From Pseudarthrobacter sp. NS4 (lineage in GTDB: Bacteria; Actinomycetota; Actinomycetes; Actinomycetales; Micrococcaceae), in NCBI RefSeq assembly GCF_024758005.1, contig NZ_CP103288.1:4092001-4156000 (forward strand): a stretch of 64,000 nt of DNA, given 5' to 3'. Below the pieces are notes generated by a model. The model searched no databases. It was given only the letters and a program-made list of their open reading frames with translations, and was not told the origin of the DNA. This document shows, in pieces, positions 7,923 through 17,217 of this stretch (within the stretch, counting starts at the first letter, position 1; each line of letters starts with the position of its first letter). A program made the translations under genes and the position numbers.

Positions 7923-9464
7923 ATGACGTTCACTGCCCCGGAAACCAGCACCCATTACGTGCCGCAGGACCTGCCCACCCACATCCAGCACTACATCAAC
8001 GGCCAGTTCGTTGACTCCGTGGGCGGCAAGACGTTCGACGTCCTGGACCCGGTTTCCAATCAGAATTACGCCACCGCCGCGGCAGGCCAGAAAGAGGACA
8101 TCGACCTCGCCGTCGCCGCCGCCCGCGAAGCATTCGTCAACGGCCCCTGGCCCAGGATGAAGCCCCGCGAACGCGCCCGCGTTCTTAACAGGATCGCCGA
8201 CGCGGTCGAGGCCCAGGAAGCCCGGCTCGCCGAACTGGAAACCTTCGACACCGGCCTGCCCATCACGCAGGCCAAGGGCCAGGCCCTCCGTGCCGCCGAA
8301 AACTTCCGCTTCTTCGCGGACCTGATAGTCGCCCAGTTCGACGACGCCATGAAGGTCCCGGGCTCGCAGATCAACTACGTGAACCGCAAGCCGATCGGCG
8401 TCGCCGGGCTGATCACGCCGTGGAACACCCCGTTCATGCTGGAGTCCTGGAAGCTCGCCCCGGCCCTGGCCACCGGCAACACCGTGGTCCTCAAGCCGGC
8501 AGAGTTCACCCCGCTCTCGGCGTCGCTGTGGGCCGCCATCTTCAAGGATGCCGGCCTGCCGGACGGCGTCTTCAACCTGGTCAACGGCCTGGGCGAGGAA
8601 GCCGGTGACGCGCTGGTCAAGCACCCGGACGTTCCGCTGATCTCCTTCACCGGCGAGACCACCACCGGCCAGACGATCTTCCGCAACGCCGCGGCCCACC
8701 TCAAGGGCCTCTCCATGGAGCTCGGCGGCAAGTCCCCGTGCGTGGTGTTCGCCGACGCCGACCTGGACTCCGCGATTGACTCCGCCCTGTTCGGCGTCTT
8801 CTCCCTCAACGGCGAACGCTGCACGGCCGGCTCCCGCATCCTGGTGGAGCGGGCCATTTACGACGAGTTCTGCGAGAAGTACGCCGCCCGCGCCAAGAGC
8901 ATCGTGGTGGGCGATCCGCACGATCCGAAGACCGAGGTGGGCGCCCTCGTCCACCCCGAGCACTACGACAAGGTCGCTTCCTACGTGGAGATCGGCAAGT
9001 CCGAGGGCCGGCTGCTGGCCGGTGGCGGGCGGCCCGAAGGCCTTCCCGAGGGCAATTACATCGCACCCACCGTGTTTGCCGATGTCGCCCCCGACGCCCG
9101 GATCTTCCAGGAGGAGATCTTCGGACCCGTCGTCGCCATCACCCCGTTCGAGAATGACGACGAAGCCCTCGCCCTGGCCAACAACACCAGGTACGGCCTC
9201 GCGGCCTATATCTGGACGCAGAACCTCACCCGGGCGCACAACTTCTCCCAGAACGTCGAAGCCGGCATGGTGTGGCTGAACAGCCACAACGTCCGCGACC
9301 TGCGTACCCCGTTCGGCGGCGTCAAGGCCTCGGGCCTGGGCCACGAAGGCGGCTACCGCTCCATCGACTTCTACACCGACCAGCAGGCCGTGCACATCAC
9401 CCTCGGCACCGTCCACACCCCCAAGTTCGGCAGCATCGAAGCCTCCGCCGCCAACGAAGGCTAA
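7923..9464 (+). CDS. hpaE: 5-carboxymethyl-2-hydroxymuconate semialdehyde dehydrogenase
   Basis: NAD-dependent aldehyde dehydrogenase of 513 residues that oxidizes the ring-cleavage product of homoprotocatechuate to the corresponding tricarboxylate. The ALDH core is intact: cofactor-site ITPWNTPFML, general base Glu in SMELGGKSP, nucleophilic Cys in LNGERCTAGS, and EEIFGPVV near the C-terminus. The GERCTAGSR signature is typical of the HpaE branch, and the gene lies directly before hpaD. ATG 7923 follows an AAGGAAA ribosome site. A 2-hydroxymuconic semialdehyde dehydrogenase would look similar; the context decides. Confidence 0.87.
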   Translation: MTFTAPETSTHYVPQDLPTHIQHYINGQFVDSVGGKTFDVLDPVSNQNYATAAAGQKEDIDLAVAAAREAFVNGPWPRMKPRERARVLNRIADAVEAQEARLAELETFDTGLPITQAKGQALRAAENFRFFADLIVAQFDDAMKVPGSQINYVNRKPIGVAGLITPWNTPFMLESWKLAPALATGNTVVLKPAEFTPLSASLWAAIFKDAGLPDGVFNLVNGLGEEAGDALVKHPDVPLISFTGETTTGQTIFRNAAAHLKGLSMELGGKSPCVVFADADLDSAIDSALFGVFSLNGERCTAGSRILVERAIYDEFCEKYAARAKSIVVGDPHDPKTEVGALVHPEHYDKVASYVEIGKSEGRLLAGGGRPEGLPEGNYIAPTVFADVAPDARIFQEEIFGPVVAITPFENDDEALALANNTRYGLAAYIWTQNLTRAHNFSQNVEAGMVWLNSHNVRDLRTPFGGVKASGLGHEGGYRSIDFYTDQQAVHITLGTVHTPKFGSIEASAANEG

Positions 9465-9505
9465 ACCCTACTTTCCAGATACCTGCTCAAAGAAGAGAGA
9501 CCATC

Positions 9506-10591
9506 ATGACCAACTTCGTTCCCACCCCTTCTGTCCCGGCACCGGACATCGTCCGCTGCGCCTACATGGAGATTGTGGTCACCGACCTCGCCAAGTCACG
9601 CGCGTTCTACGTGGACGTCCTGGGCCTGCACGTCACCGAAGAAGACGAGAACGCGATCTACCTGCGCTCGTTCGAGGAGTTCATCCACCACAACCTCGTG
9701 CTGCGCAAGGGACCCATCGCCGCCGTCGCCGCATTCGCCTACCGGGTGAAGTCCCCCGCAGAGGTGGACGCCGCCGAGGCCTACTACAAGGAACTCGGCT
9801 GCCGCACCGAACGCCGCATCGGCGGCTTCACCAAGGGCATCGGCGACTCCGTCCGCGTGGAGGACCCGCTGGGCTTCCCCTACGAGTTCTTCTACGACGT
9901 GCAGCACGTGGAACGCCTCACACAGCGCTACGACCTCTACTCCGCAGGCGAACTGGTCCGCCTGGACCACTTCAACCAGGTCACCCCTGACGTCCCCCGC
10001 GGCCGCAAGTACCTCGAGGACCTCGGCTTCCGCGTTTCCGAAGACATCAAGGACTCCGACGGCGTCACCTACGCCGCATGGATGCACCGCAAGCAGACCG
10101 TCCACGACACCGCCCTCACAGGCGGCAACGGCCCCCGCATGCACCACATCGCCTTCGCCACCCACGAGAAGCACAACATCATCCAGATCTGCGACAAGAT
10201 GGGCGCCCTGCGCATCAGCGACCGCATCGAACGCGGCCCCGGCCGGCACGGCGTATCCAACGCCTTCTACCTCTACATCCTGGACCCGGACGGCCACCGC
10301 ATCGAGATCTACACCCAGGACTACTACACCGGCGACCCCGACAACCCCACCATCACCTGGGACGTCCACGACAACCAGCGCCGCGACTGGTGGGGCAACC
10401 CCGTGGTCCCGTCCTGGTACACCGAGGCCTCCCTGGTCCTGGACCTGGACGGCAACCCGCAGCCCGTCATTGAGCGGGAGGAAAAGAGCGAAATGGCCGT
10501 CACTGTCGGCGCCGACGGCTTCTCCTACACCCGCAAGGACGGAGCCCCCGAAGAAGACCGGACCGGCTTCAAGCTGGGAGCGCAGCTGTAG
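9506..10591 (+). CDS. hpaD: Homoprotocatechuate (3,4-dihydroxyphenylacetate) 2,3-dioxygenase
   Basis: Extradiol ring-cleavage dioxygenase of the vicinal oxygen chelate type, 361 residues. Numbering from ATG 9506 places the metal ligands at H155 (RLDHFNQ), H214 (RMHHIAF) and E267 (HRIEIY), and second-sphere residues at N157, H200 and Y257, exactly as in the Brevibacterium fuscum Fe enzyme and the Arthrobacter globiformis Mn enzyme MndD. Sequence alone does not show whether Fe or Mn is used. The start has GAAGAGAGA upstream; the long in-frame extension back to 9272 overlaps hpaE and is not coding. The product feeds HpaE. Confidence 0.93.
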   Translation: MTNFVPTPSVPAPDIVRCAYMEIVVTDLAKSRAFYVDVLGLHVTEEDENAIYLRSFEEFIHHNLVLRKGPIAAVAAFAYRVKSPAEVDAAEAYYKELGCRTERRIGGFTKGIGDSVRVEDPLGFPYEFFYDVQHVERLTQRYDLYSAGELVRLDHFNQVTPDVPRGRKYLEDLGFRVSEDIKDSDGVTYAAWMHRKQTVHDTALTGGNGPRMHHIAFATHEKHNIIQICDKMGALRISDRIERGPGRHGVSNAFYLYILDPDGHRIEIYTQDYYTGDPDNPTITWDVHDNQRRDWWGNPVVPSWYTEASLVLDLDGNPQPVIEREEKSEMAVTVGADGFSYTRKDGAPEEDRTGFKLGAQL

Positions 10592-10593
10592 CC

Positions 10594-11379
10594 ATGCTGG
10601 ATGACAGGACGATTGAGGCCATCGCCGACGAACTGCTCGAGGCCGGGCGTTCCCGGACTCCGGTTCCCCGCCTGACCGCCCGCTACCCGGATATGACGGT
10701 GGAGGACTCCTATGCCGTGCAGCAGTTGTGGCGGCGCCGCAACGAGGAAGCCGGACGGGCCCTGGTGGGGCGCAAGATCGGCCTCACGTCCAAGGCAATG
10801 CAGGATGCCACCGGCATCACCGAGCCGGACTACGGCGCCATTTTCGATGACATGGTGCTCGAAACAGGCTGCACGGTGGAGTGGGACCAGTACACCCACC
10901 CCCGGGTGGAGGTGGAACTGGCCTTCGTACTCAAGGACGGGCTGAAGGGCCCCGGCTGCACTATCTTCGATGTCCTGAACGCCACCGACTACGTGGTTCC
11001 GGCCCTTGAGATCCTGGATTCCCGGATTGAGATGGAGGGCCGGACCATCGTGGACACCATCTCGGACAACGCGGCCTTGGGTGCGATGGTGGTGGGCGGC
11101 CGCCCGGTCAAGCCCGACGCAGTGGACCTCCGCTGGGTTTCCGCCATCCTCTACAAGAACCAGACCGTGGAGGAAACCGGCGTCGCCGCCGGGGTCCTGG
11201 ACCACCCGGCCAACGGCGTCCACTGGCTCGCCAACAAGATCGCCGCCCACGGCGACAGCCTGCAGGCCGGGGACATCATCCTCGCCGGCTCCTTCACCCG
11301 CCCCCTCTGGGTGTACAAGGGCGATACTGTCCACGCCGACTACGGACCGCTGGGGAGTGTCACATGCCGTTTCGAGTAG
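10594..11379 (+). CDS. hpaH: 2-oxohept-4-ene-1,7-dioate hydratase
   Basis: 261-residue hydratase of the FAH-related MhpD/HpaH family, which adds water to the 2-oxo-ene-dioate intermediate. Family features include the YAVQQLWRRR segment, GRKIGLTSKAMQ, the acidic metal cluster VEVELAFVL and the C-terminal LAGSFTRPLWV. It starts 2 bases after the hpaD stop and its end overlaps hpaI by 16 bases, so the three are tightly coupled. Position between hpaD and hpaI supports the HpaH assignment over other MhpD-like hydratases. Confidence 0.9.
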   Translation: MLDDRTIEAIADELLEAGRSRTPVPRLTARYPDMTVEDSYAVQQLWRRRNEEAGRALVGRKIGLTSKAMQDATGITEPDYGAIFDDMVLETGCTVEWDQYTHPRVEVELAFVLKDGLKGPGCTIFDVLNATDYVVPALEILDSRIEMEGRTIVDTISDNAALGAMVVGGRPVKPDAVDLRWVSAILYKNQTVEETGVAAGVLDHPANGVHWLANKIAAHGDSLQAGDIILAGSFTRPLWVYKGDTVHADYGPLGSVTCRFE

Positions 11380-12176
11380 AGGACACTTTCCGTGATGCCC
11401 TCGCCGCCGCGAACCGCCCGCTGGCGGGCATGTGGGTGTGCTCCGGCAGCCCGCTGATCGCCGAACTCTGCGCCGGGTCCGGCCTGGACTGGCTGCTGGT
11501 GGATGCCGAGCACAGCCCCAACGGGCTCGAATCCATCCTCGCCCAGCTTCAGGCAATCCACGGCTACCCGGTCCACGCCCTGGTCCGGCCGCCGGTGAAC
11601 GACACCGTGTTGATCAAGCAGTACCTGGACCTGGGCGTGCAGAACCTGCTGCTCCCCATGGTCAACTCCGTGGCCGAAGCGGAGGCCGCGGTAGCCGCCA
11701 CCCGCTACCCGCCCCAGGGCGTCCGCGGGGTGGGGTCAGCCCTCGCCCGTGCCGCCCGCTGGAACCGGGTGCCGGACTACCTGGCCCGCGCCAATGAGAC
11801 CATCAGCGTCACCGTCCAGATCGAATCGACGGCGGCAGTCGACGCAGTGGAGGACATCCTGAAGGTCGACGGCGTTGACGCCGTCTTCATCGGCCCCTCC
11901 GACCTCGCCGCTTCCATGGGCCTGCTGGGCCAGCAGGAACACCCAGAGGTGCGCGCCGCCGTCGAACACTGCCTGTCCGCTGCCAAGGCTGCCGGCAAGC
12001 CGGCCGGCGTCAACGCCTTCAACCCCGACACCGCCCGCCACTACCTGGACACCGGTGCGGACTTCATCCTGGTGGGGGCCGACGTCTCGCTCCTCGCAAG
12101 AGGCTCCGAAGCCCTCGCGGCGCAATACATCCCCAACGACCCCGTTGAGCCTGTCGAAACCCCCGCCAGCTACTAA
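11364..12176 (+). CDS. hpaI: 4-hydroxy-2-oxoheptane-1,7-dioate aldolase
   Basis: Metal-dependent class II pyruvate aldolase of the HpcH/HpaI family, 270 residues. It splits the hydrated intermediate to pyruvate and succinate semialdehyde. Visible motifs are WLLVDAEHSPN (catalytic His), VQIESTAAVDAVEDI (metal Glu) and IGPSDLAASMG (metal Asp). The last dozen residues (DPVEPVETPASY) are encoded by a near-copy of half of a repeat found elsewhere in the window (GTTGAGCCTGTCGAAACC at 12145-12162), so this tail is probably acquired and not functional. The overlap with hpaH implies coupled translation. Confidence 0.9.
   Translation: MPFRVEDTFRDALAAANRPLAGMWVCSGSPLIAELCAGSGLDWLLVDAEHSPNGLESILAQLQAIHGYPVHALVRPPVNDTVLIKQYLDLGVQNLLLPMVNSVAEAEAAVAATRYPPQGVRGVGSALARAARWNRVPDYLARANETISVTVQIESTAAVDAVEDILKVDGVDAVFIGPSDLAASMGLLGQQEHPEVRAAVEHCLSAAKAAGKPAGVNAFNPDTARHYLDTGADFILVGADVSLLARGSEALAAQYIPNDPVEPVETPASY
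12145..12162 (+). repeat. Half-site of a palindromic repeat inside the hpaI 3' end
   Basis: GTTGAGCCTGTCGAAACC differs by one base from GTTGAGCTTGTCGAAACC, which forms the arms of the perfect palindrome at 20195-20241. Here it is in frame and encodes part of the HpaI C-terminus. Confidence 0.6.
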
Positions 12177-12205
12177 CACCCCAAAACTTCCCGAGGAGAT
12201 CCTGC

Positions 12206-13711
12206 ATGACCACCTCCACCGCGCTTCCCCCTGCCATTTCGTCCGAGCGTGAAGCCTCCCTGCTTGCGTCCGTCCCTACCGGCCTGTTGATTGGTGGGCA
12301 GTGGCGGGAAGCGTCCGACGGCGGCACGTTCGACGTGCACGACCCCGCCACCGGGGAGGTACTTGCCACCCTCGCCTCCGCAACCAGCGAAGACGCCATC
12401 GCAGCCCTGGACGCGGCCGACGCCGCGCAGGCGGCGTGGGCCCGGACCGCGCCACGGGTGCGCGCTGAGATCCTGCGCCGCGCCTTTGACCTGGTGACCG
12501 AACGGGCCGAGGACTTCGCCCTGCTGATGACCCTGGAAATGGGCAAACCGCTGGCCGAGGCCCGCGGCGAGGTCACCTACGGGGCGGAGTTCCTGCGCTG
12601 GTTCTCCGAAGAAGCCGTCCGTGACTACGGCCGCTACCTCACCTCCCCCGAGGGCAGGAACAAGATCCTGGTCCAGCACAAGCCAGTGGGCCCGTGCCTG
12701 CTGATCACGCCGTGGAACTTCCCCCTGGCGATGGCCACCCGCAAAGTAGCGCCCGCCGTGGCCGCCGGCTGCACCATGGTCCTCAAACCAGCCAAACTCA
12801 CTCCACTGACATCGCAGCTGTTCGCGCAGACCATGATGGAGGCCGGCCTGCCCGCCGGAGTCCTCAACGTCGTCTCCTCCGCCTCCGCCTCCGGGATCTC
12901 CGGGCCGCTGCTGAAAGACTCCCGCCTGCGCAAGGTCTCCTTCACCGGCTCCACCCCGGTCGGCAAACGGCTCATGGCCGACGCCGCCCAGAACGTGCTC
13001 CGCACCTCCATGGAACTGGGCGGGAACGCCCCGTTCATCGTGTTCGAAGACGCCGACCTCGATGCCGCCGTCGAAGGGGCGATGGCGGCCAAGATGCGCA
13101 ATATGGGCGAAGCCTGCACCGCCGCCAACCGGTTCCTCGTCCACGAATCCGTCGCACAGGAATTCACCGCCAAGTTTGCTGCCGCGATGGGCGCCCTGAC
13201 CACCGGCCGCGGCACCGAACCCGCCACCCAAGTGGGGCCGTTGATCGATGCCGGGGCACGTGATGACGTGCACGCCCTCGTAACCGCCGCCGTCGACGCC
13301 GGAGCCACCGCTATCACCGGCGGTGCACCCGTGGACGGGCCAGGCTACTTCTACCAGCCCACCGTCCTCGGCGGTGTCCCCAACGACGCCGCGATCCTGG
13401 GCCAGGAAATCTTCGGACCCGTCGCCCCCGTCACCACCTTCGCCACCGAAGAAGACGCCATCCGGCTGGCCAACGCCAGCGAATACGGACTCGCTTCCTA
13501 CCTCTACAGCCGCGACCTCAACCGGCTCCTGCGCGTGGCCGAACAGATCGAATTCGGCATGGTCGGCTTCAACGCCGGCGTCATCTCCAACGCCGCCGCA
13601 CCCTTCGGCGGCGTCAAACAGTCCGGACTCGGTCGCGAAGGCGGCACCGAAGGCATCGCCGAATACACCACCACCCAATACATCGGCATCGCCGACCCCT
13701 ACGCCACGTGA
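12206..13711 (+). CDS. gabD: Succinate-semialdehyde dehydrogenase
   Basis: 501-residue NAD(P)-dependent aldehyde dehydrogenase. Motifs: LITPWNFPLAM, general base Glu in SMELGGNAPFI, nucleophile Cys in GEACTAANRF, and QEIFGPVAPV. The GEACTAANR signature is typical of the succinate-semialdehyde branch. It oxidizes the semialdehyde released by HpaI to succinate, closing the pathway into the TCA cycle, which explains its place as the last gene of the run. A good ribosome site (GAGGAG) precedes ATG 12206. Confidence 0.88.
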   Translation: MTTSTALPPAISSEREASLLASVPTGLLIGGQWREASDGGTFDVHDPATGEVLATLASATSEDAIAALDAADAAQAAWARTAPRVRAEILRRAFDLVTERAEDFALLMTLEMGKPLAEARGEVTYGAEFLRWFSEEAVRDYGRYLTSPEGRNKILVQHKPVGPCLLITPWNFPLAMATRKVAPAVAAGCTMVLKPAKLTPLTSQLFAQTMMEAGLPAGVLNVVSSASASGISGPLLKDSRLRKVSFTGSTPVGKRLMADAAQNVLRTSMELGGNAPFIVFEDADLDAAVEGAMAAKMRNMGEACTAANRFLVHESVAQEFTAKFAAAMGALTTGRGTEPATQVGPLIDAGARDDVHALVTAAVDAGATAITGGAPVDGPGYFYQPTVLGGVPNDAAILGQEIFGPVAPVTTFATEEDAIRLANASEYGLASYLYSRDLNRLLRVAEQIEFGMVGFNAGVISNAAAPFGGVKQSGLGREGGTEGIAEYTTTQYIGIADPYAT

Positions 13712-14036
13712 TGTAGCTGCCTCCGCGCGGCACCCTGTTGGTGGGCGCGGCCGCGTCTGCCGTGGCTACGGGGCGTTCGATCTGGAAAGTCATGTGGATT
13801 GTTCACCCGCGTGGCACTCAAGGGTACGGTGGCCTGCCTTCATCTCTACACACTTGATTTGAACAACTCATGATTAGGTATGCGAACCCACGCTTGCCTG
13901 CAACCCCTCCCGTTCCCTCCACGCCAAGCGTCCTGCGCCAAAAGACAAGAGTCCCGGCCCGTCGGTAACCCAGACTGGGAAGCAACCCGCTAAGCCGTCC
14001 GGCTGGCGCCCTTGCCTACTCGAAGTGGAGTAACTC
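13712..14036 (+). other. 325-base intergenic region with a structured-looking leader
   Basis: No convincing ORF. The first 200 bases show no recognised element. The last 90 bases contain a GC-rich run of short hairpins (CCCA/TGGG around 13970-13979, GCCG/CGGC around 13994-14003) and ACTC/GAGT around 14018-14031, which would cover the ribosome site. CAAGAGT at 13946-13952 can pair with ACTCTTG at 14033-14039, which includes the TTG start of the next gene. Confidence 0.45.
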
Positions 14037-15446
14037 TTGGAAACCTATGATGCGCTTCTTGCGTCCATTACCCCGACGGCCGGCCCCACCCGGACCATCC
14101 TGAACCCGGCAACGGGCGAAGCGGTTGGTGAGGCCCCGGTCCACGACCTCGAATACCTCGAGCAGTCAGTCGCCGGTGCCGTCAGCGCCCAGCCGGGATG
14201 GGCCGCGCTGGGCCACGACGCCCGGTCCGCCGCGCTGCTCAAGGCAGCCGACGCCGTCGAACGCTCCGCAGAGGAACTCGCCCAGCTGCTCTCCCGCGAG
14301 CAGGGCAAACCCCTAAACGGCCCCAATGCCCGGTTCGAAGTCGGCGCCTGCGCAGCCTGGCTCCGGGCTGCGGCGACCATCCCGCTGGAGGCGGAAACCA
14401 TCGTCGATGACGGCCAGACCCGGGCCGAGCTCCACTACAAGCCCATCGGCGTCGTCGGCGCGATCGGCCCGTGGAACTGGCCGATGATGATCACCGTCTG
14501 GCAGATCGCCCCCGCCCTCCGCATGGGCAACGCCGCCGTCGTCAAACCCTCCGAATACACCCCGCTGTCCGTCCTGGCGCTGGTCAACGTCCTGAATGAA
14601 GAACTCCCGGACGGCATCCTCTCCGTCGTCGCCGGCGGCCGCGAAGTCGGCGCCCGCCTAACGAACCACCCCGCCATCGGCAAGATCATGTTCACCGGCT
14701 CCACCGCCACAGGCAAAGCCATCATCAAATCCTCAGCGGACACCGTCAAGCGGCTCACCCTGGAACTGGGCGGGAACGACGCCGGCATCGTCCTGCCCGA
14801 CGCCGACCCCAAAGCCATCGCCGCTGACCTGTTCTGGGGCGCCTTCATCAACACCGGCCAAACCTGCGCCGCCCTCAAACGCCTCTACGTCCACGAAGAC
14901 ATCTACGACGCCGTCTGCGACGAGCTCACGGCCGTCGCCGCCGCCATGCCGATGGGCAACGGCCTCGACGAGGACAACGTCCTGGGCCCCCTGCAAAACA
15001 AGGCACAGTACGACGTCGTCGCGAACCTCGTGAACGCAGCCCGCGAGGCCGGCGCCCGGATCCTGCTCGGCGGAAACCCGGACACCAGCCAGCCCGGCTA
15101 CTTCTACCCCACCACCCTCGTAGCCGACATCGACAACGACAACCCCCTCGTCGCCGAAGAACAGTTCGGCCCGGCCCTGCCCATCATCCGCTACAGCACA
15201 GTGGATGAAGCAGTGGAAAAGGCCAACGCCCTGGACGTCGGACTCGGCGCCTCCGTCTGGTCCTCCAACCTCCCAGCCGCCCGCGAAGTCGCAGCCCGCA
15301 TCCAGGCCGGCACCGTCTGGATCAACAAACACGGCGCCGTGGACCCCCGCATCCCCTTCGGCGGCGCGAAACAATCCGGCTACGGCCTCGAATTCGGCGT
15401 CGAAGGCCTCAAAGCCCTCGGCGTACCGCAGGTCATCAACGGTTAG
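14037..15446 (+). CDS. Aldehyde dehydrogenase family protein
   Basis: 469-residue ALDH, intact: cofactor segment GPWNWPMMITVWQ, general base Glu in TLELGGNDAG, nucleophile Cys in NTGQTCAALKRLYV, and EEQFGPALPI. It is of the shorter ALDH type (acyl or betaine-aldehyde-like) and distinct from HpaE and GabD upstream. The only plausible start is TTG 14037, with GGAG 7 bases before it; the nearby ATG at 14047 is out of frame. The substrate cannot be named. Its place after the hpa operon suggests an aromatic or semialdehyde substrate, but the 325-base gap and separate leader suggest independent control. Confidence 0.8.
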   Translation: METYDALLASITPTAGPTRTILNPATGEAVGEAPVHDLEYLEQSVAGAVSAQPGWAALGHDARSAALLKAADAVERSAEELAQLLSREQGKPLNGPNARFEVGACAAWLRAAATIPLEAETIVDDGQTRAELHYKPIGVVGAIGPWNWPMMITVWQIAPALRMGNAAVVKPSEYTPLSVLALVNVLNEELPDGILSVVAGGREVGARLTNHPAIGKIMFTGSTATGKAIIKSSADTVKRLTLELGGNDAGIVLPDADPKAIAADLFWGAFINTGQTCAALKRLYVHEDIYDAVCDELTAVAAAMPMGNGLDEDNVLGPLQNKAQYDVVANLVNAAREAGARILLGGNPDTSQPGYFYPTTLVADIDNDNPLVAEEQFGPALPIIRYSTVDEAVEKANALDVGLGASVWSSNLPAAREVAARIQAGTVWINKHGAVDPRIPFGGAKQSGYGLEFGVEGLKALGVPQVING

Positions 15447-15576
15447 GATATTTGGTGATCAGGCGGCCGGGTCAGCGCCCGATAAGGCATCCGCAACCCG
15501 CAGCGCGAGTGGTGGAATGCCTTGCCGCTGGCGCCCTTGTGCCCACCGCGGGCCACTTCCCGGAACCGAAAGAGGC

Positions 15577-17217
15577 TTATCCGTTGACCTTTCGACTGAC
15601 GTAGGCCTGTGCCTCGGCGCGGCTTTGAAGGCCCAGCTTGGCCAGGATGCAACTGACATGATGCTCCACTGTCCGCTTGCTGATAAAGAGACGCCCTGCA
15701 ATCCGCCCGTTGGAGTACCCCTCTCCGATGAGCTGCAATACCTCCGATTCGCGCGCCGTCAGAGGTCCTCCAAGCCGAACTGCGTTGCGGGAGGGATGTC
15801 CGAGCCGCCGAAGCTGCTGCACGGCCGCGTCGACGTCATATTTGGCACCGAGCCGCTGGAATTCTTTCATCGCGGTCCGTGCTTCCAACACCGCGAGCTC
15901 AGGTTCTGCTGGACTCAATGCCTTCGCCAGTGCAAGGCGGGCGCGGGCCTCTTCGAGCGGGAGGCCGGCCTCACCGTACAATTCCACTGCGGCATCCAAA
16001 TGCGGGCGGGCGGCAGCGTCCCCCGCGGTCCACGTCACTATCCCGGCTGTGTACTCGCCCATAGCTGCGTATTGGGCCGATGCCACGGCAGGGACGATTG
16101 CCCGGAGCCTGACACCCAAAGCGGCTGCATTGTTGACGCGCCCCGCGGCCAGTTCGACCTCGGCCAACAATGCAATTTCGGGAGCAAGGAGCAGTGATGC
16201 AGTTGAAACTGCCAAATAACGGCGGAGGATCCCGGCGGCGATATCGGGTTCGTTGTTGACCAGGGAGAGCCGGGCCAGAGGACGGACTGCAGCGGAATCG
16301 CCTTGGCAGTCCTTCAGCAGGTCCGCAGCTTCATCGAGCCGGCCCTGCCTCAACCGAAGATCAGCGAGCCGGGCCACTGCCGCCGAGCGCAGGGCGCGAA
16401 AGCTGCTGTCGTATCCTTTGATCGCCGATGTCAAGCGATCCCCAGCCTCAGACCAGCGGCCGGCAGCCGTGAGGATCCCCCCGTAATGCATGCTGCAGAT
16501 GGCGGGTACCCATGCTGCATGGACGCGATGGTGAAATCCCTCAGCGACTTCCATCCACTGCTCTGCGCGCTGCACATCGAGGGTTAGCTCGGAGCACAGG
16601 AGCATCTTGCAATAGATTTCGCCGGCGGCCTGGTAATCCCTGACCTCACCGCTCATCGCCCCGGCTGCCGCTTCATCGACCAGCCGCATTCCCTCGGCAA
16701 CGCGGCCATCAAGCACCAACGACAACCCCTCATAGCTGCAGGCACACAGTTCGAGGTCAGGGTCAGCCAAACGACGGCCCAGTCCCCGGGCTGCGGCTGC
16801 ATTTTCCCGCATCCGGGCAGGATCGTGCGTGACGAGGCATTCGGCCAGCTGCACCCAGCCTGTCTCCACACACGGGCCGGCTTCAACGAGCAGGCTGACT
16901 GCCCTTGTCAGCCACCCGTCCGCGACTGCACTGTTCCCATAGACAGCGCCGTAGAGAAAGCTCAATTCACGGGCCGCAATGAGAGCAGGCAGCCTTACCT
17001 GGCCCTGCCGGCGGTACATCACGAACGCCTTCTCATAGAGGCGGACAGCAGCGTCGAAGTCCCCATCCCATTCGACCGACCTGGCCAACCCGTGCACCGC
17101 TTCGGGCCCTGCCTGGGTCTGGAGGGCGAGAGTGAACAGTGAACGGGCACGAAGCCAATCCCCGGCGTCGAGAGCCAAGCGGCCCTCATGGAGCAGGTGC
17201 TCGTCAGCGGAGGCCAT
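15577..17217 (-). CDS. LuxR-family regulator with a TPR-like sensor region
   Basis: 546 residues. Residues about 1-470 are an all-helical series of TPR-like repeats (e.g. LALDAGDWLRARSLFTLAL, GRWSEAGDRLTSAI, LRQGRLDEAADLL). Residues about 483-546 are a LuxR/GerE helix-turn-helix (PLTARESEVLQLIGEG, then the recognition helix SKRTVEHHVS). It lacks the P-loop ATPase of the MalT/LAL class, so it looks like the C-terminal half of a LAL regulator acting alone. It is divergent from the methyltransferase at 17348. The target and signal are unknown. Confidence 0.82.
   Translation of the reverse strand: MASADEHLLHEGRLALDAGDWLRARSLFTLALQTQAGPEAVHGLARSVEWDGDFDAAVRLYEKAFVMYRRQGQVRLPALIAARELSFLYGAVYGNSAVADGWLTRAVSLLVEAGPCVETGWVQLAECLVTHDPARMRENAAAARGLGRRLADPDLELCACSYEGLSLVLDGRVAEGMRLVDEAAAGAMSGEVRDYQAAGEIYCKMLLCSELTLDVQRAEQWMEVAEGFHHRVHAAWVPAICSMHYGGILTAAGRWSEAGDRLTSAIKGYDSSFRALRSAAVARLADLRLRQGRLDEAADLLKDCQGDSAAVRPLARLSLVNNEPDIAAGILRRYLAVSTASLLLAPEIALLAEVELAAGRVNNAAALGVRLRAIVPAVASAQYAAMGEYTAGIVTWTAGDAAARPHLDAAVELYGEAGLPLEEARARLALAKALSPAEPELAVLEARTAMKEFQRLGAKYDVDAAVQQLRRLGHPSRNAVRLGGPLTARESEVLQLIGEGYSNGRIAGRLFISKRTVEHHVSCILAKLGLQSRAEAQAYVSRKVNG

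Noticed and set aside
13860..14036. SAM-, TPP- or glycine-type riboswitch upstream of the aldehyde dehydrogenase
   Set aside because: Some CAACCC-like pieces resemble SAM-IV blocks, but the order and closing stems do not fit, in contrast to the clear hit at 39486.
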